NCBI RefSeq assembly: GCF_002902965.1
Contig: NZ_CP026106.1
Location: 2,852,001-2,916,000 of the forward strand
Source: Paraburkholderia hospita
GTDB lineage: Bacteria; Pseudomonadota; Gammaproteobacteria; Burkholderiales; Burkholderiaceae
DNA length: 64,000 bases
Direction of reading: 5' to 3'
A program made the translations under genes and the position numbers. Position 1 is the first letter of the stretch; each line of letters opens with the position of its first letter. The notes below the pieces were generated by a model. The model had not been told where the DNA came from. It did no database searches and saw nothing but the letters and a program-made list of their open reading frames with translations. Of the stretch, positions 26,324 through 37,064 are shown piece after piece.

Positions 26324-27065
26324 CTCTTCACTTGCCCGTTCGCCTGCTTCCGTGCTGATCGTCGAAGACGAGCCGAAGCTGTCGGCACTGCTCACCGACT
26401 ATCTGCGCGCAGAGAACTTCCACACCCAGGTGATCGAAGATGGCCGCGAGGTGATCGCCTCGGTACGTGCGCATCCGCCTTCGCTGATTCTGCTCGATCT
26501 GATGCTGCCGGGACGCGGCGGGCTGGAGATCTGCCGCGAGTTGCGGACGTTTTCGGATGTGCCCGTGATCATCCTGACCGCGCGTGTCGATGAAATCGAC
26601 CGCTTGCTCGGTCTCGAACTCGGCGCCGACGATTACGTGTGCAAGCCGTTCAGCCCGCGTGAAGTCGTGGCGCGCGTGAAGGCGATCCTGCGCCGCATCG
26701 AGTCGCTATCGGGCGTGGCGCGCGCCGGCGCGGAATCTGTTTCGAGCGGACTGGCGATCGATCTCGACAGGCATGTCGCATCGCTCGATGGAAAAGACCT
26801 CAATCTCACGCCGATTGAAATCAGGCTGCTCGCGCTGTTGCACTCGACGCCCGGCCGCATCTATTCGCGCGATCATCTGCTGCGGCAACTGTATGACGAT
26901 CATCGGGTCGTCGCCGACCGGACGGTCGACTCGCATGTGAAGAACTTGCGCCGCAAGCTTCAGAATGTCCGCCCGGATCACGACATGATCCGTTCGATTT
27001 ATGGCGTAGGTTATCGGCTGGACGTCGTGCCGCCCGAGTGCCGCGACGATGGCGATCCAGGTTGA
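26316..27065 (+). CDS. baeR: BaeR-like response regulator
   Basis: This 249-residue OmpR-family regulator has a complete receiver: IVEDEP acid pair, Asp61 in LILLDLMLPG, Thr in ILTAR, Lys in DDYVCKPFSPREVVARVK. Its C-terminal winged helix includes LYDDHRVVADRTVDSHVKNLRRKL. Those blocks match E. coli BaeR closely, which controls envelope-stress efflux genes. It overlaps the end of baeS by 8 bp. No efflux operon is next to it here, so its targets are elsewhere or unknown. Confidence 0.92.
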   Translation: MTDSSLARSPASVLIVEDEPKLSALLTDYLRAENFHTQVIEDGREVIASVRAHPPSLILLDLMLPGRGGLEICRELRTFSDVPVIILTARVDEIDRLLGLELGADDYVCKPFSPREVVARVKAILRRIESLSGVARAGAESVSSGLAIDLDRHVASLDGKDLNLTPIEIRLLALLHSTPGRIYSRDHLLRQLYDDHRVVADRTVDSHVKNLRRKLQNVRPDHDMIRSIYGVGYRLDVVPPECRDDGDPG

Positions 27066-27078
27066 TGGATCTTTTCGC

Positions 27079-27336
27079 CTAGCCTTCGCAGCGGAAGAAA
27101 TCGATGTTCTGGCCCGATGCGACTGCGCGGCGCAGCCATTCGGGCAAATCGCCCCGGCCATCCCAGACATGGCCTGACGCATCCTGATAGCGGATGGCGC
27201 GTGCATTTTTTTCGTCTTCGGCGAACGAGCGTTCCAGCGCGTCGAACGTGATGCCGAATTCGCTCATTCGATTCTGGATCCACGCGATCAGGCGCTCCCG
27301 CGCCTGGCCGTCGAGTTTTGCGATTGAAGTAGACAT
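27079..27336 (-). CDS. Short H-NS-family DNA-binding protein
   Basis: This 85-residue protein contains the H-NS C-terminal DNA-binding motif at residues 50-68, YQDASGHVWDGRGDLPEWL, followed by a short tail. The N-terminal 45 residues (RLIAWIQNRMSEFGITFDALE) are much shorter than the coiled-coil oligomerisation region of full H-NS/MvaT-like proteins. In the core, GRGD replaces the usual GRGR. It may bind AT-rich DNA as a small nucleoid protein or interfere with full-length H-NS. The Shine-Dalgarno is weak. It converges with baeR (14-bp gap). Confidence 0.78.
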   Translation of the reverse strand: MSTSIAKLDGQARERLIAWIQNRMSEFGITFDALERSFAEDEKNARAIRYQDASGHVWDGRGDLPEWLRRAVASGQNIDFFRCEG

Positions 27337-27417
27337 TGCTCGTGCGATTCGAAGTGCGATTCGTAGTGTGGAGAGATCAGCAATCCATTCGTACGGGCGA
27401 AACCAGGACTGACGGAC

Positions 27418-27648
27418 TCAATTGCGCCGCCGCGCATCGATGCGAACCACTGAGTCGAACAGCTCCTGGGCTCGTGCCAGTTCGTCGAGCGCACGGTCCA
27501 GTTGCGCGACGGCGGCGGCATGCCCGGCCGTTGACGCGGCATCTTCCGGGTCGGCGCGCACGGCGCGAAAAGCCAGATCGACATTGCGTGTCGCTTCGAC
27601 AAAACGCTGTGCGGCCTGAGCCTGCCTCGATTGCATCATTGCCGACAT
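27418..27648 (-). CDS. Small hypothetical protein (76 aa)
   Basis: No domain is recognised. The protein is helical and Ala-rich (RQAQAAQRFVEATRNVDLAFRAV, then LDRALDELARAQELFDSVV), with an amphipathic pattern that could be a small helical bundle. GGAGGA lies 6 nt before the ATG at 27648, which decides the start over the ATG at 27654. It is 81 bp upstream of the H-NS-like gene on the same strand and might share its transcript. Confidence 0.6.
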   Translation of the reverse strand: MSAMMQSRQAQAAQRFVEATRNVDLAFRAVRADPEDAASTAGHAAAVAQLDRALDELARAQELFDSVVRIDARRRN

Positions 27649-27908
27649 AAGCATTCCTCCATCTGGATTCGGTTCGGATATTCAGCGTGCGATGCGTGGG
27701 GCGCGCCCATTTGCGGTTCGCGCCGATGGCTGTCGATACGAGCCAGCGCTACAAAATGGATTGACTGCGGCATGCTGCCGATTTTCTCTCCGCTCGGTGC
27801 GAAGCGCCAGGTCTGATTTGCAACAGCGTGCGGTTTAGTACACAAACACCCGACATTCAGTGTTCCCAGGTTTTATGCGCCGGACGCCTGTTTCTGATCC
27901 CCGTCTGT

Positions 27909-28706
27909 TTATAGGGCGAAGCTGGCCTGCGCGTGCGCCGCGTTGAAGGCCGCCATGGCCTCGACGGGCGGCATGTCGAACAGATCGCGCGTGAAGCCGC
28001 GCATGCGCTCCTGCGGCGGCCGGGTGCGCAAACGCCCGACCAGATCGATGAAGGCCGCAAAGTCGCCGTCGCGCGTGGCCTTGTTGACCTCCGCGAAGTC
28101 ACGCGCCTTGAGCACGACAGGTTGCGCAAGCCGCACGAAATACGGCGCTTCCAGCTCGACGGCGAGTGCGACGGGATAGCGCTTGCCGCTCAGTTCGCTC
28201 GCGCGCGATGTGCAATCGACGACGGCCGTGCCTTGCGCGGGACCGAGCGCCTTGCCGGTGCTGACGCTGCGCAGGTGCTCCGGGTAGATGTGCAGCCGCG
28301 TCCCCATGCTCAGTTCGGTGGGCGACGAACACACCAGCGCGTAGTGCTGCTCTCTGCGCCGCCCCGAAGGCAACACCGTGCGGCTGACGATGAACGCATG
28401 TGGCGGCAGCTGCCGCACCTGGCCCGTACTGTCGATCCACGCATTCCACAGCAGCATGTCTTCGCGCTTGCGCCCGCCTTGCCGCGGCTTGCTCGACGCC
28501 GGCGAAAAGAGCGCGAGCAGCGAGCCGGTGCGATGCGCCGCAATCTGCGCGCTATTGCCGAGCGACTGACCGACACCCCACAGAAAACGCCCGCCGCCCA
28601 GCCTCCGTTCCCATTCCTTCTGGAGAACGATGCTGGGGAGTTCCTCGCTGGATTCGGTGCCTGTCTTGGTCCAGCAGAACGTGGGCGGTAGGTGCTTCAG
28701 TGTCAT
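27909..28706 (-). CDS. Hypothetical protein with FLWG-type N-terminal motif (265 aa)
   Basis: I cannot name this family. The start at 28706 is set by GAGGA about 5 nt upstream. The N-terminal third holds GGGRFLWGVGQSLGNSAQ, then LLALFSPASSKPRQ, then PSGRRREQHYALVCSS and a C-terminal YPVALAVELEAPYFVRLAQPVVL. The mix of conserved short blocks suggests an enzyme or nucleic-acid-related protein and not a structural one. I recall proteins with a similar FLWGIG block in other bacteria, also of unknown function. It is divergent to a small HTH protein, which may be its regulator. Confidence 0.65.
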   Translation of the reverse strand: MTLKHLPPTFCWTKTGTESSEELPSIVLQKEWERRLGGGRFLWGVGQSLGNSAQIAAHRTGSLLALFSPASSKPRQGGRKREDMLLWNAWIDSTGQVRQLPPHAFIVSRTVLPSGRRREQHYALVCSSPTELSMGTRLHIYPEHLRSVSTGKALGPAQGTAVVDCTSRASELSGKRYPVALAVELEAPYFVRLAQPVVLKARDFAEVNKATRDGDFAAFIDLVGRLRTRPPQERMRGFTRDLFDMPPVEAMAAFNAAHAQASFAL

Positions 28707-28769
28707 CAACTTCCTCGGGACTGCCACTCGGCTCGCCGACTTGCGGGCCATTGGCGAAATAGTCAGCCA

Positions 28770-28798
28770 TTCAACAAGCGTTAATGTATAGATATAAT
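28770..28798 (+). promoter_or_regulatory. Predicted promoter giving a leaderless mRNA
   Basis: A perfect TATAAT at 28793-28798 has TTCAAC 17 bp upstream (28770-28775). Transcription would begin near 28805, right at the ATG at 28806, so the HTH gene is predicted to be leaderless. Confidence 0.6.
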
Positions 28799-28805
28799 GC
28801 ATGGA

Positions 28806-29147
28806 ATGGAAGCCCCGAAGAGCGATTTTCCCGTACAGGACCTGTTGCGCCGGTTGATGGCGGACATGCGCTCGTCCAGTGAAATTGCACGGCTTTCCGG
28901 GGTTAGCCAGCCTACGGTGTCGCGGCTTCGGCTGTCGAAAGGGCGCCGTGTGCGCAAGAGCGTGTCATTCAATAAGCTATGCAGTTTCTATGGCGTGGAA
29001 GCGCGCCATGTCGGCGGGCGGGCGACGGGCTACAACGAGTTGCTGCGCAACGCGATCGTCGACGCGTGGGACGGCTCGGAAGAGCACGGCCGCGCGTTGC
29101 TTGTGGTGATAAAGGGCTTGAAGGGGTTGAGCGCGAAGGTGGAGTGA
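28806..29147 (+). CDS. Small HTH transcriptional regulator
   Basis: This protein of about 113 residues has a helix-turn-helix at about 15-45 (SSSEIARLSGVSQPTVSRLRLSKG) of the XRE/Cro type and a short C-terminal helical part. I chose the ATG at 28806 because a TATAAT box ends only 7 nt before it; the in-frame ATG at 28797 lies within that box. It is divergent to the unknown FLWG protein, with about 100 bp between the starts, and probably controls both. It could also act as part of a two-gene module of unknown role. Confidence 0.7.
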   Translation: MEAPKSDFPVQDLLRRLMADMRSSSEIARLSGVSQPTVSRLRLSKGRRVRKSVSFNKLCSFYGVEARHVGGRATGYNELLRNAIVDAWDGSEEHGRALLVVIKGLKGLSAKVE

Positions 29148-29195
29148 GCGGTGCGCTCGCGGGGGTTTGCGGAGGGTTTGGGGCGGGTTTGAAGC

Positions 29196-29225
29196 GGACG
29201 GGCTTCGCGTTCAGTCGAAGCCCGT
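29196..29225. terminator. Hairpin between convergent genes
   Basis: A perfect 11-bp stem, GACGGGCTTCG/CGAAGCCCGTC, with an 8-nt loop lies between the HTH gene and the convergent acyl-CoA dehydrogenase. It lacks a T-run, so termination efficiency is uncertain. Confidence 0.6.
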
Positions 29226-29251
29226 CGATGGATTGCGGGTGGTTTGCGGGT

Positions 29252-31042
29252 TTAGAACTGGTCTTCGGACAGCGCGAGGAAGCCCTCGCCGCCCTTCGCG
29301 CTCGTGATCGACGCTTCTAGCGCCACCGCCTGCGGCAGCAGATGTTCCGCGAAGAACTGCGCGGTCGCGATCTTCGCGCCGTAGAACGACGGATCCTGCG
29401 CGTGTTTCTCTTGCGCTGCGAGCATTGCGCGCGCCATCTGCCAGCCGCCCAGCACAATGCCCGCAAGCTTCAGATACGGCACGCTGCCTGCGAACACTGC
29501 ATTCGGATCGCTCTTCGTATTCGCGACGACATACGCCACGACCGACTGCAACGCATCATGTCCAAGTGACAAGTGCTTTTGCATCGAATCGAACGCTGCG
29601 CCCTTATGCTGCTTCAGTGCTTCGACCGTCTGCGCAATCTGCGCAAGCAGTACTTTTGCAACTGCGCCGCCGTCGCGCACTGTCTTGCGCCCGACGAGAT
29701 CGTTCGCCTGAATGGCCGTCGTGCCTTCGTAAATCGGCAGGATGCGAGCGTCGCGATAGTACTGTGCCGCGCCCGTTTCCTCGATGAAGCCCATGCCGCC
29801 ATGCACCTGCACGCCAAGGCTCGCGACATCCACCGATAGCTCCGTGCTCCAGCCCTTCACGATCGGCACCAGGTATTCATAGATCGCCTGATGTTCCGCA
29901 CGCTTCGCTTCGTCGGGATGGCGATGCGCGAGATCGCTGTGCGACGCCGCGACGTACGCCAATGCGCGCGAGCCTTCCGTGAGCGCGCGCATCGTCGACA
30001 GCATGCGACGCACGTCGGGATGCTGAATGATCGATACGGCCTCCTTGGCGGAACCGTCCACTGGCCGGCTCTGCACGCGGTCCTTCGCGTACGCGACGGC
30101 CTTCTGGTACGCACGATCCGATATGGCCACGCCCTGCATGCCGACCGCAAACCGCGCCGCGTTCATCATGATGAACATGTATTCGAGGCCGCGATTCTCT
30201 TCACCGATCAGGTGACCGATGGCTCCCCCATGATCCCCGAACTGAAGAACGGCCGTCGGACTCGCCTTGATCCCGAGCTTGTGTTCGATCGACACGCAGT
30301 GCACGTCGTTGCGCTCACCCAGCGATCCATCCTCATTGACGAGGAACTTCGGCACGACGAACAGCGAAATGCCCTTCACGCCTTCAGGCGCATCCGGCGT
30401 GCGTGCGAGCACGAGGTGGACGATGTTGTCCGCCATGTCGTGCTCGCCCCACGTGATGAAAATCTTCGTGCCGAACAGCTTGAAAGAACCATCGCCCTGC
30501 GGCTCGGCGCGCGTGCGCACTAGCGCGAGATCGGAGCCGGCTTGCGGCTCGGTGAGATTCATCGTGCCAGTCCATTCGCCCGAGATGAGCTTCGGCACGT
30601 AGGTCTGCTTTTGCGCTTCAGTGCCCGCCGTGAGCAGCGCCTCGATCGCGCCATCGGTCAGCAGCGGACACAGCGCGAACGACAGGTTCGACGCGTTAAG
30701 CATCTCGATACACGCCGTCGCGATCAGCTTCGGCAGGCCCTGGCCTTCGTATTCGACGGGATGCTGCACGCCCTGCCAGCCGCCCGCGGCGAACTGGCGG
30801 AACGCATCGGCGAAACCGGGCGTCGCTGTGACGTGGCCGTCTTTCCAGCTGCTCGGATTCCTGTCGCCTTCGACGTTCAGCGGCGCCAGCACTTCGCCGC
30901 ACAGCTTCGCGGATTCTTCAAGCACGGCTTGTGCCGTCTCGAGACCCGCTTCCTCGAAGCCGGGCAGCTTCGCGATGTCGTCGATGCCGCTCAATTCCTC
31001 GAGCACGAAAAGCATGTCTTTTACGGGGGCGATATAACTCAT
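29252..31042 (-). CDS. Acyl-CoA dehydrogenase, long DmdC-like type
   Basis: This 596-residue flavoprotein has the acyl-CoA dehydrogenase N-terminal, middle (MNLTEPQAGSDLALVRTRAE) and C-terminal domains plus an extra C-terminal extension, which is the length of the DmdC/FadE12 group. The catalytic base is in ILPIYEGTTAIQANDL. It oxidises an acyl-CoA to the 2-enoyl-CoA with FAD and electron-transfer flavoprotein. The DmdC label (3-methylmercaptopropionyl-CoA) is a family name only; beta-oxidation of medium or branched acyl groups is just as possible. No other beta-oxidation gene is adjacent; an AraC regulator lies upstream on the same strand. Confidence 0.9.
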   Translation of the reverse strand: MSYIAPVKDMLFVLEELSGIDDIAKLPGFEEAGLETAQAVLEESAKLCGEVLAPLNVEGDRNPSSWKDGHVTATPGFADAFRQFAAGGWQGVQHPVEYEGQGLPKLIATACIEMLNASNLSFALCPLLTDGAIEALLTAGTEAQKQTYVPKLISGEWTGTMNLTEPQAGSDLALVRTRAEPQGDGSFKLFGTKIFITWGEHDMADNIVHLVLARTPDAPEGVKGISLFVVPKFLVNEDGSLGERNDVHCVSIEHKLGIKASPTAVLQFGDHGGAIGHLIGEENRGLEYMFIMMNAARFAVGMQGVAISDRAYQKAVAYAKDRVQSRPVDGSAKEAVSIIQHPDVRRMLSTMRALTEGSRALAYVAASHSDLAHRHPDEAKRAEHQAIYEYLVPIVKGWSTELSVDVASLGVQVHGGMGFIEETGAAQYYRDARILPIYEGTTAIQANDLVGRKTVRDGGAVAKVLLAQIAQTVEALKQHKGAAFDSMQKHLSLGHDALQSVVAYVVANTKSDPNAVFAGSVPYLKLAGIVLGGWQMARAMLAAQEKHAQDPSFYGAKIATAQFFAEHLLPQAVALEASITSAKGGEGFLALSEDQF

Positions 31043-31225
31043 GGTCGATCTTCCAATCAGGCGTTCAATGGATCACTGCCACGGCGCCCGATAGAAGCGA
31101 AGGCCAAGCGGTGACGATACCTGCCGATCGTAACGGTATCTCCGGCGATTCGGCTGTCCAAACCGGCCCGCGTACTGACAAACCTGGCCACATCGAATGG
31201 GGGGTAGATCCCACCCACCCGTGGG

Positions 31226-32239
31226 TTACCCCGCCTGTAAGGGCCGCCGATACGTGCCCGGCGTGCTGCCCGTCCAGTGGCGAAATGCGCGGTGGAAGGC
31301 GCTGGGATCGTCGAATCCAATATCGCCGGCGATCACGGCGATCGTGTCCTGCGTGTCCGTGAGGCGCTGGATCGCGATATCGCGCCGCAGCTCGTCCTTG
31401 AGCAGCTGAAACGTCGTCTCCTCCGACGACAGACGCCGGCACAGCGTGCGTACCGAGCAATGCAGGCTTTTGGCGGCCTGGTCGATGGTCGGCAGGTCCG
31501 GCAGTTCTCCCGCGAGATACTGCCGCACGCGATGGCTGACTCGCTGCTCGCTGAACGTTTCGAAGATCCACTCGCCAGGCGAACGGGCGAGAAATTTGCG
31601 CAGATTGCGTTTGCTCTGGCGGATCGGCATGTCGAGAAACGCCGCGCTGCAACGCATCAGCGTCGCGTTGCAGCCGAAACGCACGGGGCCGGAGAAGAAG
31701 TAGCGGTGATCGAATGCATGCGGCGGTTGCGGACACGCGAAATCGACCTGCAGCAGCGGGATTTTCTGACCGATCAGCCATGAAGACACACCATGCGCGA
31801 GTTTGAGCATCAGTTCCTGGCCGAGCGGGCCGATGCTGCCATACGCAGGGTTAGGACGCAGTTCGACCTGCGCCATCAGGTCGTCGCGGCGCGACTCGAT
31901 GTGGAAATCGTCGAGCACGATATGAAAGAACTGGCCGAAACGATGCAGCGCGGTTTCGAGGTTGGGTGCGTCGAGCAGACTGAGGCAAAGAAACTTCAGC
32001 GTGCCGCTGCGAAACGGGCGACTGAAGATGCCGGGCATTTCGTCGTCGAGTTCGATCGCGAGTGTGCGGTAGAGCATGGAAAACTGTTCTTCCGTCACCC
32101 GTGCGCCGGCTGCGCTGCGCAGTTCGGGCGTGATCCCGGCTTGCTCGAGATAGCGCTGCATGACGTCGGGCTGCGCGTCGGCGGCGGCGAGAAAGCCGTT
32201 GACGAGGGAGATGGGGACGGTGGCGCTGGGCGCTTGCAT
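31226..32239 (-). CDS. AraC-family transcriptional regulator, OruR-like
   Basis: This 337-residue regulator has an N-terminal arabinose-binding-like domain of the type found with OruR/ArgR (Pseudomonas) and a C-terminal double HTH of the AraC type ending in GFDDPSAFHRAFRHWTGSTPGTYR. It is 183 bp upstream of the acyl-CoA dehydrogenase on the same strand and could activate that gene in response to a fatty acid or amino acid derivative, but this is inference. Confidence 0.88.
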   Translation of the reverse strand: MQAPSATVPISLVNGFLAAADAQPDVMQRYLEQAGITPELRSAAGARVTEEQFSMLYRTLAIELDDEMPGIFSRPFRSGTLKFLCLSLLDAPNLETALHRFGQFFHIVLDDFHIESRRDDLMAQVELRPNPAYGSIGPLGQELMLKLAHGVSSWLIGQKIPLLQVDFACPQPPHAFDHRYFFSGPVRFGCNATLMRCSAAFLDMPIRQSKRNLRKFLARSPGEWIFETFSEQRVSHRVRQYLAGELPDLPTIDQAAKSLHCSVRTLCRRLSSEETTFQLLKDELRRDIAIQRLTDTQDTIAVIAGDIGFDDPSAFHRAFRHWTGSTPGTYRRPLQAG

Positions 32240-32293
32240 GCTTTCGGTTGGTTCGGGGCTGCCCTGGTACGGATGAACGCTTTCCCAGCGCAG

Positions 32294-34066
32294 TCAGGAT
32301 AACGTGTTGAGCAATACCATGAAGTTACGCTTTGCACGATAGGTACGGCGAATCTCGTCAAGTTCAGCAGCGAATTGCGCGTCTTCACCGAGTTTGCCCC
32401 GCAGCGCGGCGATGGCCTGCACGATTTCGAATGCGTCTTTGTATTGCGCCGCTCCCGTACCTCTTGCAACAGTGCCGGGTAGCAGATTGTGATAAATAAC
32501 AAGGGCATCGCGCGGATGCGTCACGGCACGCACGGCCGCCATCTGTTGAACTATCTGCGTTGCGACGGGACCGCCGGTAAACGCGTTCCATGCAGCCTCG
32601 TTGTCGTGCTCGGCCAGATAGACCTTGACCAGTTCGGTACGCGTCGTCGTGTCCCATATGCTGCGCTTCGCTTTCCCAGCCTCCTCCTTCCCGACGCAAT
32701 CCCACATGTGTTCGAGCGCGCGCTGCCGCGTCTCGTCATGCTTGCCTGTCGCGGTCGCAACCTTCAGCAGGGCTTTGAACGCGAGGGCGCCGGTGTGGGA
32801 TACGAAACGCCGCCATGCATATGCATCTGCCTTGTCGACATCACCGCGACTCAGATAGCCATCGATGCAGAACGCCAACAGTTCTGGATCGAAATTCTTT
32901 TTTAATTCTTCGATGCCACGTTCTGCCCATGCGAGCCCTTCATCCAAGCGGCCATGGTCCCGGCAAAGCGATGCCACCTGCAGGAATTGATACGAGGTCG
33001 ACAAGTCTTTCGATTTGATGCGAATCAGTGCGTCGACGTCTCCGTCGAACTCTGCGAGAGCGGCCATCGCGTGAGTGACTTTCGAGCGCCGCGAGTCGTA
33101 CGCGTAGGCGCTGTTGCTTGTAGCAAGCGCCGGAAGCTCGCTCCATTGTTCGTTGAGCAGTTCCCGATAGATCCGCAACCCCACATCGCCTAACGCCTCG
33201 GCGTAAGCCGGAAACACGTCGTGAAACGTGCCCCACTGGCCCTCCAGCTGAAAGCGGAAAAGCCGCTCCGCGAGCTTTTCCGGCTCGGGGCGGGTCCGCT
33301 CGCACGCTTCGAGGTGGATGGCCGCGAGTTCGTTGATAGCTGGCAACACATAGCCGTTCGAATCGTCCATTCGCTCCAGGCTGCTCTCAGCCTCGTCAAT
33401 CGCGAGTTCAGCGAGTTCGACGACGTCGGCCGCATTGGGTCCGTTGAGCCGCGCCCTCAGTACGTCGCGCAACGAAAACAGACCCTCTGAATATTCGGCG
33501 ACCTCCCGCCAGTCGTGCATCGCGCGCCTGACGCGCGTCGCCTGCCGGACAGCGGATTTCATGCCCGGCAAATCGCTTGCATTAGCCGAACGCGCAGCCA
33601 GCAACAGCTTGTCGCGAAGCGCCACGTCACGCTCGACCGCTTCCATCAACCAGGTTCGAAGCGCGTCCGCATCCAGTGACGCCACATATTCGTGAACCTG
33701 TTCCGCGTAGGTCTTTCGCTTCTTGCGCGGCTTTTTCGGTTGTGTCTCCTCATCGGGCTGGAACACCTCCGTGCCGGAATTTTCTAGCCAGGACAGCGCG
33801 ACGGCGACCGCATGCTTGCAAAAGCTCGCGGCCCGGCTTACGGGACAATCGCAGTAGCACGTAAGTCCGCCATATCGAGTGGTCAGCTCGACGTTGTACG
33901 GTTCAGTGCCGCGCACGATTGCGCGCACGCCACCGTCTTTCTCCTCGAGGCGCGATACCTTGCCGCCATGGAAATAGGCTTTGCCGCGTGCGAAGGTTTT
34001 CTCGTCGCTGCGCGACATAATTTCGGCCAAAGTGAGGACTTCTGCGAGGTTCGCGGATTGAGACAT
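32294..34066 (-). CDS. SWIM zinc-finger protein
   Basis: This 590-residue protein carries a SWIM domain near the N-terminus with C72-x-C74 and C83-x-H85 (YCDCPVSRAASFCKH), a zinc-binding motif used for DNA or protein contact. A basic KKPRKKRK stretch follows near 110, then a long helical region with TPR-like repeats. Such proteins are often found alone and their role is mostly unknown, with nucleic-acid binding the likely activity. There is no clear operon partner: the AraC gene is 54 bp downstream on the same strand. Confidence 0.82.
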   Translation of the reverse strand: MSQSANLAEVLTLAEIMSRSDEKTFARGKAYFHGGKVSRLEEKDGGVRAIVRGTEPYNVELTTRYGGLTCYCDCPVSRAASFCKHAVAVALSWLENSGTEVFQPDEETQPKKPRKKRKTYAEQVHEYVASLDADALRTWLMEAVERDVALRDKLLLAARSANASDLPGMKSAVRQATRVRRAMHDWREVAEYSEGLFSLRDVLRARLNGPNAADVVELAELAIDEAESSLERMDDSNGYVLPAINELAAIHLEACERTRPEPEKLAERLFRFQLEGQWGTFHDVFPAYAEALGDVGLRIYRELLNEQWSELPALATSNSAYAYDSRRSKVTHAMAALAEFDGDVDALIRIKSKDLSTSYQFLQVASLCRDHGRLDEGLAWAERGIEELKKNFDPELLAFCIDGYLSRGDVDKADAYAWRRFVSHTGALAFKALLKVATATGKHDETRQRALEHMWDCVGKEEAGKAKRSIWDTTTRTELVKVYLAEHDNEAAWNAFTGGPVATQIVQQMAAVRAVTHPRDALVIYHNLLPGTVARGTGAAQYKDAFEIVQAIAALRGKLGEDAQFAAELDEIRRTYRAKRNFMVLLNTLS

Positions 34067-34305
34067 CGGAAAGCTGGCGTAATGGCGAATTCAGATAGGC
34101 CGACCCATGATGCAAAGCGGCATGGGGATGACAGAAAGCATAACAGGCGGCCCTGTTGGTTCGGACAGCCGCTTCGTTTATTGGAGCGGGAGCCGCTGCT
34201 TGTTATGTTGCAATTTTGCTGGCAGCCAGCATGAAGACGCAAGCCCGCCCCGTGTCCTGTCAGGCAGGTACACACAGCGGCGAACTTCGAAATTTTGGGG
34301 AATGT

Positions 34306-34393
34306 TGGTGGGCCGGGTGGGAGTCGAACCCACGGTGTCCTTTCGGAGGCGGATTATGAGTCCGCTGCCTGCAACCAGCACGGCGTCCGGCCC
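34306..34393 (-). tRNA. tRNA with CAU anticodon, likely tRNA-Ile2
   Basis: On the minus strand an 88-nt tRNA including encoded CCA folds with acceptor GGGCCGG/CCGGCCC, anticodon stem GCGGA/TCCGC with loop CTCATAA (anticodon CAU), and T-stem GTGGG/CCCAC around TTCGACT. The variable region is unusually long, 15 nt, and can form a TCC/GGA mini-stem. In Burkholderia the tRNA beside rpoD is usually annotated tRNA-Ile(CAU), read as AUA after lysidine modification. A tRNA-Met identity cannot be excluded from the anticodon alone. Confidence 0.9.
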
Positions 34394-34429
34394 AACGATG
34401 CTTCGCAACGGAAGCTGGAGAAAACCAAC

Positions 34430-34456
34430 AAAAAGACCCGGTCTGAAGGCCGGGCC
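34430..34456 (-). terminator. Intrinsic terminator between rpoD and tRNA
   Basis: On the minus strand GGCCCGG pairs with CCGGGTC (one G-U) and is followed by TTTTT. It lies upstream of the tRNA and downstream of rpoD. Confidence 0.75.
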
Positions 34457-34485
34457 TGTCTGTCGATTGGCCGACATACTACACG

Positions 34486-34537
34486 AAAACAGGGCTTCCG
34501 GGATCGCTTCGCTGAACAAAGCCATCGGGAAGCCCTG
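34486..34537 (-). terminator. rpoD terminator
   Basis: CAGGGCTTCC (plus strand 34490-34499) and GGAAGCCCTG (34528-34537) form a perfect 10-bp stem with a 28-nt loop. On the minus strand it is followed by TTTT, 39 bp after the rpoD stop. Confidence 0.75.
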
Positions 34538-34575
34538 ACGTAGTGCCACGTGTTACGGCCAGCAAACAGGTTCGG

Positions 34576-36975
<2,400 letters not shown>

Positions 36976-37064
36976 TGCAATCGCCTTATATCGCCTTTGC
37001 CTGGAGAAAAACAAAACCGCTGAAATCTTTTAATTATAGCATTTGGCCTTTCAGCGCTTCCCTT

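Noticed and set aside
34142..34305. Prophage or genomic-island attachment site next to the tRNA
   Set aside because: No integrase gene and no direct repeat of the tRNA 3' end are visible in the window.
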